Source of the DNA: Candidatus Altimarinota bacterium
GTDB lineage: Bacteria > Patescibacteriota > Gracilibacteria > UBA4473
Assembly: GCA_020631075.1 (NCBI GenBank)
Contig: JAHDHX010000008.1
Coordinates: forward strand, 1 to 55,199
Reading direction: 5' to 3'
Length of the DNA: 55,199 bases
Part shown: positions 25,615 to 35,277 of the stretch, piece after piece
How the letters are laid out: every line of letters begins with the position of its first letter
Position numbering within the stretch: position 1 is the stretch's first letter
Translations under genes and position numbers: made by a program
The notes under the pieces: generated by a model
The model's input: the letters and a program-made list of their open reading frames with translations, nothing else
Told to the model about the DNA's origin: nothing
Database searches by the model: none

Positions 25615-28600
25615 ATGCTTCGCTCTCTCGCCGTTTTGTTGCTCGGTCTTTTTTTATCTGGGTGCGACCTCCTCACTCCGTCAGCGGAGTCAGAGCCAAC
25701 CACAGCGTCCACGACCACGGCCGCTACCACGACTGAAATTTCCGACAACACTCCTGATAGCGAAGCAACCACTACAACAACTACCACTGACGTCCCCGAC
25801 GGCACAGGCGGCAAAGCCCCCACCGACCCGAATGTCGCTGCCCAGTCAATCGCCGACATCGAAGCCACTCTCGCCACGATGGACCGCTCCACCGCCGAGC
25901 TCGTCATGACTGTGCCCGAACCAGGGGCCGCCCAGCTCACAGGGCCCCAGTCACTGACCTTTTTGTGGGACACCCCCATATTCCCCCTCGCCGCCCCCGA
26001 AGCCCTGCAGCAGTGGCTCACCCAGCACGCCACTCTCACCCCTGCGGTCGACGGCGCGTGGCAGGTCATCGGCACACAGGGCATCTTGTTTGAGCCATAC
26101 ACCGACCTCCCTCGCTCCACCTCTTTCACGCTCACCCTCGACAGCACCGTCACCGGCACCCAGCCCCTCACGCATGAGTTCACCACCCAGCAACTCCAGT
26201 TTACCAGCGTCAGGGGCCAGCACCTTTTCGGCCGCAAACCCATCACCCTTCACTTCAACCAGCCCGTCAACATTGACGATTTTTCGCTCATCACCGTCAC
26301 CCCCGCGCTTGACTTCACAGCTGAGTACGGCGTGACCGAGCGCACCCTCCCCGACGGCACCGCCACCGAAACCGAAAACCAAAGCCAGCTCGTACTCACC
26401 CCACAGGCCGACTGGCCGCTCGACACCCAGTTTAAGTTCACCATGCCTTCGGAGTTCCGCGCGTTGGAAGGCCCCCTGCCCGCCCGCCCCAGCACCAAGT
26501 CTATCCACACCGTCAAACCGTTCAGTTTGCAGTGTTCTAGCCAAAATCGCGACGAATTCTCTGTTTTCCAGTCCACAGGCATCTCCTTCACCACCCCCGT
26601 CGACCGCCAGACACTCTTCGACCACCTCGTCGTCACCCCTGAGCCCCCCGCCGAGCAATGGGCAGCCTTCCTCCAGACCCTCGACCAAACCCACACCAGC
26701 GACACACTCACCAGTCTGTCTTTCCCTCCCTACGACCTCTACGGCACGCCTTTCGCCACGGGGGTGGCGCATACCTTCGGGGTTGACCCCGCCCTGACAG
26801 ACACCTTCGGCCAACCGTTCAAGGGCCTCACCCACTGCCGTGACTACTTTTTCACCTACCCTGACCACTTTTCGTCTATCTACTGGCCGCAGCAGGGGCA
26901 GGTCGTCACTCGATCCAGCGTCCCTCCGTTTGGCTTTCGCTACTCAGGCGACATTGTTTCCGCTCGGCTGATCGCCCAGCACTACGCCCCCAGCGCCGCC
27001 ACCGCCACCGTCCACACCGCGGACCTGGCCGTCACCCCCGACACCACGCGTGAGTTCGTCCTCTCGCTTGACCTCCCCACCCTTCTCCCCGACCTCTTCA
27101 TCGGTGACCAGTGGGCCGACGCAGGCACCTATCACTTCATGGTCGAAGCCCAATACCCCCCCCAGTCGGACAATCGCCCTCACCCGCGCTTCATCCGCCA
27201 CCAGACCCACTTCCACGTCACCGACTTCGCCCTCACCCAGCAGCATCAGGCCGACGCCGAGCACCTCATCACCCTCAGCCCCATCGGCGCCCAGCCCCTC
27301 CCCGAGGGCGACATTCGTTATTTCAGCTGGAAAAACGACCGCAACAACACCCAATACACCGACGAAGGCGCATTGATCATCAACCCCCGCACGCGACAGT
27401 CCGACCAGCAAGGCACCGCCGACACGTTTCCGACTTTCACGCTGGAGTCAAGCAACCCCCTGCAAGCCCTCTGGGCCCAGGTCGGCAACCAGTTTGGGGT
27501 CGTTTCAGCCGCCTTCAACCACTCTCTCCGCACCCAAAACTCCGACCTCAAAGTCAACCCCAACCACTACCGTCAGACCATGGCAGGCGCGTCAGTCACC
27601 GACCGCCCACTCTATCGCCCGGGCGACACCGTCCACCTCAAATCCATCCTCCGCGAATACCAATTCTTCGACTCCCTCCCCCCCTACCGCCCTGTGACCG
27701 ACACAGGCCATCGGGCCAGTGTTTCCGTGCGTGACCCATTTCACGAGGTCATCTTTGAGGCCAGCGACCTCCCCGTCGCCGAAGGCAGCTTTGACCTCAG
27801 TTTCGACCTCCCCCCACAGGCTGATTTGGGATCCTACCGCTTACAGATTAGTGCCACCAACGGCGAAACCACCAACGGACACTCCATCACCTTCCATGTC
27901 ACCGAGTACCGCAAACCGAAATTCCTCATCGAAGCCGATTTCAGCACCGACCACGCCATCGAGGGCGACGACCTCACCGCTACCATCCGTGCAGAATACC
28001 TGTTTGGTGGCCCGCTGAAGGGTAAAGACGGCCACTACACGCTGTCCGTCTTCGGTCGTGAAAACTGCCGCTACTGGTGGGGGTGCCGCCAGCGTGACAT
28101 CCCATTGCAACAGGCCGCCTTTCAGCTCGACGACCAGGGCCAGTTCACCTTCACCACCCCGCTGGAGCTCCCCGATGAAGAAGACCTTCAGTTTGAGCTT
28201 CTCCACCTCGACGTCATCGTGAAGGAAGCCGCCGATGAGCAATCAAGCCAGCGAGTGTCCATTCCCCTCGCCGTGGCTGACCGCACGCTGACCCTCCGCA
28301 CCGACCGCCACTTTTTTGAGCCCCCCCAAACCATCACAGGGCAAGGAACGGTCACCGACTTGACCGAATCCCCCCTCGCGCAAGAACCCGTCACCGTCAC
28401 CCTCTCTCGTGAGCAATGGGTACGCAACGACCGCAAAAACGGCCGCGGCGACTACCAAGGCGAATGGCGCCGTGACTATGTCACCACCGACGAGACCACC
28501 GTCACCACCGACAAAAACGGCGACTACGTCTACGACTTCCCCCTCCCTGAGGACGGCGGCACCTACCGCCTGCAGGCCACCGTCACCGACGATGCTGACC

Positions 28601-31578
28601 GCCCCCTGTCCGCGACCACGTTCACGTGGGTGCAGCAGGAGGTACCAGAACGGCAACGCCTCCACACCGCCACGCCCAACTCTTTACTTGAGCTCTTCAC
28701 CTCCGCGCCCGAATTCACCGTGGGGGAAACAGCCCAAGTATTCTTCCCCGCTACCAGCTGGCAGCCAGAGCGCGCCTGGGCCGTGCTCGAGCGCGGCGAC
28801 GTCCGCTCCACCAACCTCCTCCCCACCCCTGAGGGCACCGTGATAGAGCTCCCGATCGAAGCGTGGATGGTCCCCAATGTCTACGTCAGTGTCCTGCTCG
28901 AAGGCACCGACGCCGACGGCACCCCACAGATCCGCTGGGGCAGTGTGTCGGTCAACGTCACCGACCCCGCGCGTGAGCTAGAAATAGATCTCGACGTCCC
29001 CACTGGCTTTCAGGCCCCGGGCGACACCGTCGACGTCCCCATCACCACCACTATCGAGGGCCAACCCGTCCCCGCCGAAGTCACCGTCGCCGTGGTGGAC
29101 CTGTCTCTGCTCGCCTTGAAGTCCCGAGCCGACTTCGACCTCCGCCAGCACTTCTTTCAGCGGCTCCCGCTGGGGGTGGTCACTACCCACACCTTGGCTA
29201 ATTTTCTTTCCCAGCAACAGATCGACGAAAAAGCCGCCCAGATCAATGATCTGAGTCAGAAATTTAGTCCCCAGAGTCCAGTCTCAGGCTACAACGAAAA
29301 GTCATTTGATGGGGTCTCCCTCCTTACGGCGGAAACGGCTATGCGCACTGGCGGCGGTGGCGGTGGGGGTGGCGGCACCAGCACCAGCAAAGTGTCAGAG
29401 TTCGCCCCGCGGGGTGACTTCCGCGACACGGCTCTGTTTGTCGCTCGGGTCCAGACCGACGACCAGGGCCAGGCAACCGTGCCCTTGCAGCTCCCCGACA
29501 ACCTCACCCAGTGGGACGTCTGGGCCTTCGCCCACACCCCCGACAGCGCCTTCGGAGAGGCCAAAGCCCAAATCGACGTCACCAAACCTCTCCTGATCGA
29601 GCCCATCCTCCCCAATATCTTCCGCGAGGGCGACACCGCCCAGATCGGCGTGCTCGTCAGCCGCCAGCTCCCCAGTCCTCGCCCCGCCGACACCCCCGCG
29701 ACCGAACCCGTCACCGTCACGCTCCAGCTCCCCGACGGTCTCACTCCCTTGGGGCCGCTCAGCCAGACGGTTGACGTCACCGACACCGCGCGTGTCTTCT
29801 TCACCGTTGAGTCTGGCCACGGCCTGTCCCTCGAGCCCGAAACCCCCATCGAGCTCCCCATCACCTTCACCGTCAAGGGCGAAGACTCAGGCCACACCGA
29901 CGCCCTGCAAGTCACCCGTCGGTGGCACCCGCCACACGTGGCCACCACGGCAGCCTTCCTCGACCACATTGACACCACCCCACTCCAGTTCCCCATCCAG
30001 TCTGACGTCCGCGCCCTACGGTCTGACCTCGAGCTCACCACCTACCGCTCCGTGCTCCACTCACTCACGGGGCTGACCGACCGCACGCACCAGACAGACT
30101 ACGGCTGCACCGAGCAAATGTTCTCCGCTCTCTCCAGCGACCTCATAGAATACGACCTCTTTCAGGCCGCAGGCGCCGAAACCGCCGAGCCCGACTGGCC
30201 CGCCTACACCAAATTCCTCGAAATTCTCCCCCAGCGCATTCATCGCTCGGGCGGTGTCCAGTTTTGGCCAGGGTCACGGTCAGCCCCCAGCCCATGGGTC
30301 AGCGCCCGCTTGCACGAGGCCGCCCCCCTCTGGGCCCAGCACGGCCACCCGATCCCACAGACCATCGTCGACGGCGCTATGCGATACGCGTGGGACCAAG
30401 TCAAAAACTGTACCCCCGACAACACGCAGTGCTGGGACGGCCTCACCCAATACGTCCTCAGCCAAGCCATCCTCGCTGACCCACTGACGACAGACGCCCA
30501 AGGCCGCTTCGACGCGATGAGCAAGATGACCCGCAGCACCGAGTCAAAAGTGTGGTTCTTGCTCGCCTTGCAGCGAGCCCAAGCCAAAGGCTACACCCCA
30601 TCACCCGCCCTGCAGTCCACCGCGCAGGAGCTCACCGACACCCTCCAGCGCAATCTCAAAGTCCGTGAACGCGCCGTCACGTGGGAAGAAACCGCTCCCT
30701 ACTACTACTCCCAGCCAACCCGCCTTTCCAGCCTCATGCTTATGCTCATGCTCGAGCGTGACACCTTCACTGACTTCTTGCCGCAAGTCGCCACGGGGCT
30801 CATCGGCGCCGACCGCACCAGCTTGTCTGGCTCCACGGCCTTCCGCACCCTGTGGGCACTGCGTGACTACGTTAAAGCGTTTGAGACCCCCACCCAAACC
30901 GTCGACTACCAGCTGAAAGTCGGTGACCAAACCCTCAGTGGCCCGCTGCCCGACGCCCACACCGTCGTGACGCACCAGCAGTCACTCCCTCCTCAGACGG
31001 TCACCCCTTTCACCGCCAGCCCCAGCCCCGACGGCGGCAAATACTACGTCGAAGGTACCCTGCGTGAGGTCTTCCACGCCGACGACATCAACCCCGTTCA
31101 AAAAGGCTTCTGGATCGAGCGCGAGTTTTTCGCCCTCGACGACGAAAACTTCCAGAACCCTCTGACCGAGTTCACCGTCGGCCAGTCCTACAAAGTCCGC
31201 CTGCGGGTCATCACCCACCAGTCACACCGTCAGGTAATGATCGAAGACGCCGTGCCCTCTGGGTTCGAGCTCGTAAATTTCAACCTCGACAACGCTGACC
31301 AGACACTGGCCCAGCACGCCACCCACACGGGTGAGGGGCGTGCCCACTGCCGTGGCTGGTGTGCGCCGCTGTTTGCCCACCACGAGCTCTGGTTTGACCG
31401 CGCCCGCTTCTTCACCGACTGGCTCCGCCCTGGCACGCACGAGGTCGTCTACATCGCGCAGGCCCGCATCACGGGTGAGTTTGACGTCCCCCCCGCCCAA
31501 GTCCTTGAGATGTACAACCCCGAAGTCTTCGCCCACGGCGCAGGCGACCGCATCACCATCACCCTCCCGACTGAGTAA
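25615..31578 (+). CDS. Bacterial alpha-2-macroglobulin lipoprotein
   Basis: A 1987-residue lipoprotein. The signal peptide ends in the lipobox LFLSGC (acylated Cys near residue 19), then a Thr-rich linker. The macroglobulin (MG) domains follow, including the marker TDRPLYRPGDTVHLKSILRE. A nine-Gly run in MRTGGGGGGGGGTSTSK may mark the flexible bait region. LPDNLTQWDVWAFA matches the conserved post-bait motif. The thioester is intact: C1498-T-E-Q1501 in DYGCTEQMF. An alpha-helical thioester domain and receptor-like domain finish it. Such proteins trap attacking proteases and pair with PBP1C. ATG 25615 gives the signal peptide; the frame extends upstream into pbpC without support. Confidence 0.95.
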   Translation: MLRSLAVLLLGLFLSGCDLLTPSAESEPTTASTTTAATTTEISDNTPDSEATTTTTTTDVPDGTGGKAPTDPNVAAQSIADIEATLATMDRSTAELVMTVPEPGAAQLTGPQSLTFLWDTPIFPLAAPEALQQWLTQHATLTPAVDGAWQVIGTQGILFEPYTDLPRSTSFTLTLDSTVTGTQPLTHEFTTQQLQFTSVRGQHLFGRKPITLHFNQPVNIDDFSLITVTPALDFTAEYGVTERTLPDGTATETENQSQLVLTPQADWPLDTQFKFTMPSEFRALEGPLPARPSTKSIHTVKPFSLQCSSQNRDEFSVFQSTGISFTTPVDRQTLFDHLVVTPEPPAEQWAAFLQTLDQTHTSDTLTSLSFPPYDLYGTPFATGVAHTFGVDPALTDTFGQPFKGLTHCRDYFFTYPDHFSSIYWPQQGQVVTRSSVPPFGFRYSGDIVSARLIAQHYAPSAATATVHTADLAVTPDTTREFVLSLDLPTLLPDLFIGDQWADAGTYHFMVEAQYPPQSDNRPHPRFIRHQTHFHVTDFALTQQHQADAEHLITLSPIGAQPLPEGDIRYFSWKNDRNNTQYTDEGALIINPRTRQSDQQGTADTFPTFTLESSNPLQALWAQVGNQFGVVSAAFNHSLRTQNSDLKVNPNHYRQTMAGASVTDRPLYRPGDTVHLKSILREYQFFDSLPPYRPVTDTGHRASVSVRDPFHEVIFEASDLPVAEGSFDLSFDLPPQADLGSYRLQISATNGETTNGHSITFHVTEYRKPKFLIEADFSTDHAIEGDDLTATIRAEYLFGGPLKGKDGHYTLSVFGRENCRYWWGCRQRDIPLQQAAFQLDDQGQFTFTTPLELPDEEDLQFELLHLDVIVKEAADEQSSQRVSIPLAVADRTLTLRTDRHFFEPPQTITGQGTVTDLTESPLAQEPVTVTLSREQWVRNDRKNGRGDYQGEWRRDYVTTDETTVTTDKNGDYVYDFPLPEDGGTYRLQATVTDDADRPLSATTFTWVQQEVPERQRLHTATPNSLLELFTSAPEFTVGETAQVFFPATSWQPERAWAVLERGDVRSTNLLPTPEGTVIELPIEAWMVPNVYVSVLLEGTDADGTPQIRWGSVSVNVTDPARELEIDLDVPTGFQAPGDTVDVPITTTIEGQPVPAEVTVAVVDLSLLALKSRADFDLRQHFFQRLPLGVVTTHTLANFLSQQQIDEKAAQINDLSQKFSPQSPVSGYNEKSFDGVSLLTAETAMRTGGGGGGGGGTSTSKVSEFAPRGDFRDTALFVARVQTDDQGQATVPLQLPDNLTQWDVWAFAHTPDSAFGEAKAQIDVTKPLLIEPILPNIFREGDTAQIGVLVSRQLPSPRPADTPATEPVTVTLQLPDGLTPLGPLSQTVDVTDTARVFFTVESGHGLSLEPETPIELPITFTVKGEDSGHTDALQVTRRWHPPHVATTAAFLDHIDTTPLQFPIQSDVRALRSDLELTTYRSVLHSLTGLTDRTHQTDYGCTEQMFSALSSDLIEYDLFQAAGAETAEPDWPAYTKFLEILPQRIHRSGGVQFWPGSRSAPSPWVSARLHEAAPLWAQHGHPIPQTIVDGAMRYAWDQVKNCTPDNTQCWDGLTQYVLSQAILADPLTTDAQGRFDAMSKMTRSTESKVWFLLALQRAQAKGYTPSPALQSTAQELTDTLQRNLKVRERAVTWEETAPYYYSQPTRLSSLMLMLMLERDTFTDFLPQVATGLIGADRTSLSGSTAFRTLWALRDYVKAFETPTQTVDYQLKVGDQTLSGPLPDAHTVVTHQQSLPPQTVTPFTASPSPDGGKYYVEGTLREVFHADDINPVQKGFWIEREFFALDDENFQNPLTEFTVGQSYKVRLRVITHQSHRQVMIEDAVPSGFELVNFNLDNADQTLAQHATHTGEGRAHCRGWCAPLFAHHELWFDRARFFTDWLRPGTHEVVYIAQARITGEFDVPPAQVLEMYNPEVFAHGAGDRITITLPTE

Positions 31579-32390
31579 TGCCCACCCCCCGCTACGGCCT
31601 CGCGCTCAGTGGTGGCGCCACCAAGGGCATGGCCACCCTTGCCATCCTTGAGCAACTCCTGCAGAGCTCCGCCCCGCCCATCGGGGCGGTGGCGGGCACC
31701 AGCGTCGGGGCGATCGTCGGGGCCTACTTCGCCCTTCATGGTGAGGTTACTACCCTGCGGGAGCGCGTTCTCGGCATTTCCCTGCGCGACTGGCTCCGCC
31801 TCGCAGATGTCACTCTCCGCCCCACACGGTCAATGGTCGCGGCCAAGGGCTACGCCACCCTCCTGCGTGACATCTTCGGCGACGCCACTTTTGCCGACAC
31901 GTCTATCCCGTTGGCCATCACCACGACCAATCTCCACCGCGGCCAATCCCAAACCCTCACCACTGGCTCCCTTGTCGACGCGCTTTTGGCTTCCACCGCC
32001 TTCCCGGGGGTGCTGCCCCCTGTCCAGCGTGACGGCGACCTCTTTGTCGACGGTGGCGTCCTGCAAAACCTCCCCATCCCCGCCGTGGAGTCTCTCGGGG
32101 CCGAGCGCATCATCGCCATCAATCTCGAAGGTGCCCGCGAGCGCAGCACCGACACCTTCGGTAATGTGTTGAGCGTCGTGGGCCGCGTGATCGAGCTCAT
32201 GATCGACAACGCCTTCCACCGTCTCTACGCCGAGTCCGACCAGCTGTTTGTGTTCGACGCCCAGTTCCCCCCCACCATGACTTCCCTCTGGAATGTCCGC
32301 GACCTCCCACAAAAATATGACCGCGGGCTCGCCACGTGGCACGACCGCGCCACCGACTTCCAGCAATGGTGCACCCGCCCCACCGCTTGA
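31578..32390 (+). CDS. Patatin-like phospholipase
   Basis: A 270-residue RssA/patatin-type acyl hydrolase. The oxyanion region is SGGATKG (11-17), the nucleophile is Ser42 in GTSVG, and the catalytic Asp158 lies in VDGGV. The length fits the bacterial RssA/YchK group. It lacks a signal peptide, so it should act on the inner membrane face. Its ATG overlaps the TAA of the macroglobulin gene by one base, making it the last gene of the pgi-pbpC-macroglobulin unit. A role in lipid turnover coupled to envelope stress is plausible but not shown. Confidence 0.92.
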   Translation: MPTPRYGLALSGGATKGMATLAILEQLLQSSAPPIGAVAGTSVGAIVGAYFALHGEVTTLRERVLGISLRDWLRLADVTLRPTRSMVAAKGYATLLRDIFGDATFADTSIPLAITTTNLHRGQSQTLTTGSLVDALLASTAFPGVLPPVQRDGDLFVDGGVLQNLPIPAVESLGAERIIAINLEGARERSTDTFGNVLSVVGRVIELMIDNAFHRLYAESDQLFVFDAQFPPTMTSLWNVRDLPQKYDRGLATWHDRATDFQQWCTRPTA

Positions 32391-32460
32391 TTTCCGATCT
32401 CTGCGCGTCTACGCTCATGGCCACCGCCATACCGCGTCCTCTTTGTCGATATTTGTTTTA

Positions 32461-32837
32461 GGAGACACTGATAAATTTCGGCAATCATAAAAAGAGAGAT
32501 TTGGGGAAGATTTTTTAGGGAGTGTTCACAAAATGGTTTGAGAAGAAAAAAGAGAGATTTTTGAGCGAAAAATGAGCGCGTGTTTGCCGCCTTGATGGAT
32601 CAAGGCAAAAATACGCAACCATTTTGCAGCCAAAAAGATCCTTTTTTCACTCAAATCTTACTGAATACTTCAAGACCAATCTACTTTTCCAATTTGTGAA
32701 CACTCCCTACAACAGGTTCTCACGGGGTCTCTCGACCCCGTGACGGTTCTGGAGTGAAAAAGCACCCCAAAGATCCTTTTTTGATGGCGACCAATTCGCA
32801 AATGTTTTACCGTTCCTTTGAATTTATCAGTGTTTCC
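32461..32837. repeat. Older MITE-like element split by a younger copy
   Basis: The ends GGAGACACTGATAAATT (32461-32477) and AATTTATCAGTGTTTCC (32821-32837) are inverted with one mismatch. TTA borders both sides (left ...TTTTA, right TTATG), a possible 3-bp duplication. Without the inserted 192-bp element the length is 185 bp. AAAGAGAGATTT and AAAGATCCTTTTTT sit at nearly the same offsets as in the younger element, so the two appear related. A central perfect hairpin is at 32721-32742. Confidence 0.65.
32517..32708. mobile_element. MITE, copy 1 (192 bp)
   Basis: Terminal inverted repeats AGGGAGTGTTCACAAA and TTTGTGAACACTCCCT are perfect 16-mers. There is no transposase gene. The interior carries a hairpin GCCTTGAT-GG-ATCAAGGC. 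The first 150 or so bases are identical to copy 2 at 40536-40728; differences cluster near the right end. TA borders both outer ends if the repeat is read as starting with GGGAG, which could be a TA target duplication. It lies inside an older element, upstream of the sufD-like gene. Confidence 0.88.
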
Positions 32838-32839
32838 TT

Positions 32840-33364
32840 ATGCAGCTCACGTCCCCCACTGGCACCCGCACCCTGACCCTCGGCCCCGACGAGTCACTCG
32901 ACATCACCCTGCGTGACGACCAGCCAGGTTCTCGCCAGTTCACGTTGGAGGTCATACACCAGTCACCACGCTCACGCTGCACCGTGCGTGGCGTGGCGCA
33001 GGCCTTCGGGCGCGACCAGAAAGTCTGGCAGATCACCCAGCGTCTCTGTGGCCCGCACCAGTCAGCCGACATCACCCTCCACGGCACGGCGGAGGACCAC
33101 GCCACCCTGCAATTTGACGGCGTCGGCGAGCTCGCCCGCAGCTCCACACAGGGCACAGTCAATATCGAGGAACGCATCATGCTTTTCGACTCCGCCCGTG
33201 GCCGCAGCCTGCCCGTCCTCACCGTCATGACCGACGACGTCGCCGCCGCCAGCCACGCGGCTTCCATCGCCCCCGTTTCGCCTGACATCCTGCTCTATTG
33301 TGCTAGTCGTGGCTTGTCACCCACCACCGCCAAGCACATGGTCAAAGCAGGCTTTCTGCGCTAG
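32840..33364 (+). CDS. sufD: Short SufD-like Fe-S assembly protein
   Basis: A 174-residue protein matching only the C-terminal part of SufB/SufD proteins. The beta-helix core is represented by GVAQAFGRDQKVWQITQRLC and TVNIEERIMLFDSARGRSLPVLTVMTDDVAAASHAASIAPVSP, and the end LLYCASRGLSPTTAKHMVKAGFL is the family's helical tail. Full SufD is about 400 residues, so the N-terminal half is absent. The frame is open and starts cleanly, so this looks like a compact gene rather than a fragment. It would pair with SufB in the SufBCD scaffold, but lies 5 kb from sufCB and next to a MITE. Confidence 0.82.
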   Translation: MQLTSPTGTRTLTLGPDESLDITLRDDQPGSRQFTLEVIHQSPRSRCTVRGVAQAFGRDQKVWQITQRLCGPHQSADITLHGTAEDHATLQFDGVGELARSSTQGTVNIEERIMLFDSARGRSLPVLTVMTDDVAAASHAASIAPVSPDILLYCASRGLSPTTAKHMVKAGFLR

Positions 33365-33405
33365 TGCCTCTCACGTCTTCATTCAGCCCCTCTTTTTTTG
33401 TAGGT

Positions 33406-35232
33406 TCACGCGGCCTCGTCAGCCGTTTTTTCCTTTTCTGTGGTGGCGGCCTGCGCCTCCCGCATCTGGTCGCGCAGCACATACACCCCCACCAGTGCTA
33501 TCTGTCGGTAATTATACTTCTCTTTCAGCACCTCATACACCGCCCGCATCGGTAGCAGCTTGGTCGGGTCTTTGGCCGCCTCGGCTGACAGCGGGCACAG
33601 CGCATACCCCATAATGATCTCCCCATACGTCTTTGGGTCAGGCCGCAGGTAGTCAATCGCTAAACTCGGGTCACTTTCCACCAGGTGACGCAAGTGTTTC
33701 AGGATTGTTCCCTCCGTCACCCCTCGCGCCTTCATCATCTCCAGCAGTGACTTCTCCTCTTCCACCAGTCGCTTCGTCAGCATATAGGTACTCACCGTGT
33801 CACTTTTCGGCCCGCTTTTTGGGCGACCACTTTTAGATTTTTTGGTGGGCACTTCCGCCTGCAGCTTCGCTTCATATTGCGCGATCAGCTTCGGGTCTAG
33901 CGTCCCCCCCATCCGCTTGACCCGCTTTTCCCACGCGGTGTCGTGCTGCGCCTCGGTGCGGGCTTGGCTGTCGGCTGCCGCCTCCGCCGCCAGTTCTTGA
34001 AACCGCACATCGGCCTTGCGCACCAGTGGGTCCACCTGCAGGGCCGTGCCGTTGCACCCCAGCAGCCGCAACCCCGCCCAATCCTTCACCCGCGACAGTG
34101 CCACATACCCCTGCCCCAGCTCAAACGTCCGCGACAAGTCCATTTCCGCCGCTTCCAGTGTCATCCCTTGGCTCTTATGCACCGTGATCGCCCACGCCAG
34201 CCGCAACGGCAGCTGGATGTAACTCGCCACTGGCTGCCCCGCCGTGTCGATGATCCGCCACTCCTCGGGCTTCACCACGATGTCACAGTCATCTCGCGTC
34301 GTCACCACAGGGTGCCCCGCCTCGGTCAGGCTCGTCACCGTGCCCAGCGTACCGTTGTGGTACCCTTTCTCGGGGTTATTTTTCACAAACATCACCTCCG
34401 CCCCCACCGCCAGCTGCAGCTCCGCAGGCGCCATGATCGACCGCGTCAGCGCCGTCACCAGACTTTTGCTTCCGTGGGCCTTCGCGCGGTATGTCAGCGG
34501 CCGCGTCGTCAGCCCCGCCAGCGCCGCCGCATTGATCCGATCCACATCCGCATTGTGGGTGTACAGCCGCGTTGGTGGGTGTTCGGGCGTGTTTTCCGCC
34601 GTACGGTCTATGCACTCCTGCAGCTGGTCTATGCGACTGTCAGACAGCTCCCCTGACCGCATCTCGTTGAGAAAATCCCCCAGATCATCCGCACTCTGGC
34701 GGTGCTGCGAAGTCAGATAACATATCTGCAGCTGCGCCGCCACCCACACGGGCGCCATGAAGCAAAATCGCTCCGCTCGTGGCAGTGGTTCACGGCTGAC
34801 AGGCGGCAGCTGGAAAAAATCCCCACACAGCACCACCTGCAACCCACCAAAGGGCCGACGGTCGAGCCGCACATACTGCAGCACTAGGTCGAGGTTTGCC
34901 AGCATCTTTTTCGACAGCATCGATATTTCATCCACCACTAGCACTTGGGCCTTTTCCACTCGCTCTCGCACTGGCTTTTTACGCGCTATCCGTTCCATGT
35001 CTCCCGTCGTGAAACTGTCTTTAATCCCCATCCCCGCCCACGAGTGGATAGTCTGCCCCCCGAGGTGCGTCGCTGCTATCCCCGTCGAAGCCGTGATCGC
35101 CACTGGCACCCCGTGGCGCCGCAGCTGTCGGATGTACTGGTTGAGCACATACGTCTTCCCGGCGCCCGCCGCCCCAGTCAAGAAGACATTCTTCCCCGAC
35201 TGTAATATCCGCAACGCTGTCGATTGTTCCAT
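33406..35232 (-). CDS. PIF1-type DNA helicase with C-terminal helix-turn-helix
   Basis: A 608-residue SF1B helicase. Walker A is GAAGAGKT (20-27), Walker B VLVVDEISML, followed by VVLCGDFFQLPPV, the arginine-finger region and the late ITVHKSQGMTL motif. After a Lys-rich linker (about 470-485), the C terminus has an HTH_40-like winged helix (KARGVTEGTILKHLRHL) also seen on RecQ-type helicases. PIF1-family enzymes unwind DNA 5' to 3' and resolve G-quadruplexes. It is one of few genes here with a Shine-Dalgarno-like GAGG upstream. It lies 45 bases after the gene for the 135-residue protein. Confidence 0.9.
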   Translation of the reverse strand: MEQSTALRILQSGKNVFLTGAAGAGKTYVLNQYIRQLRRHGVPVAITASTGIAATHLGGQTIHSWAGMGIKDSFTTGDMERIARKKPVRERVEKAQVLVVDEISMLSKKMLANLDLVLQYVRLDRRPFGGLQVVLCGDFFQLPPVSREPLPRAERFCFMAPVWVAAQLQICYLTSQHRQSADDLGDFLNEMRSGELSDSRIDQLQECIDRTAENTPEHPPTRLYTHNADVDRINAAALAGLTTRPLTYRAKAHGSKSLVTALTRSIMAPAELQLAVGAEVMFVKNNPEKGYHNGTLGTVTSLTEAGHPVVTTRDDCDIVVKPEEWRIIDTAGQPVASYIQLPLRLAWAITVHKSQGMTLEAAEMDLSRTFELGQGYVALSRVKDWAGLRLLGCNGTALQVDPLVRKADVRFQELAAEAAADSQARTEAQHDTAWEKRVKRMGGTLDPKLIAQYEAKLQAEVPTKKSKSGRPKSGPKSDTVSTYMLTKRLVEEEKSLLEMMKARGVTEGTILKHLRHLVESDPSLAIDYLRPDPKTYGEIIMGYALCPLSAEAAKDPTKLLPMRAVYEVLKEKYNYRQIALVGVYVLRDQMREAQAATTEKEKTADEAA

Positions 35233-35277
35233 GTCAGCCTCATGCTACGGGCACAGGGCAGGGGAGTCGAGCCAACT

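Larger units (their letters stand above)
32391..32839. other. Gene-free region between the patatin and sufD-like genes
   Basis: Apart from the two nested elements, nothing gene-like is seen. The sufD-like ATG (32840) lies two bases after the right end of the outer element, so that element must carry or tolerate the sufD promoter. Confidence 0.6.

Noticed and set aside
24873-26246. 457-codon frame antisense to pbpC and the macroglobulin gene
   Set aside because: Such frames are frequent shadows in G+C-rich coding sequence; the sense strand has strong domain evidence.
32840-33364. SufD as a decayed pseudogene
   Set aside because: The frame has a clean start and stop, a coherent C-terminal fold and normal codon use; no remnant of the missing half is seen upstream.
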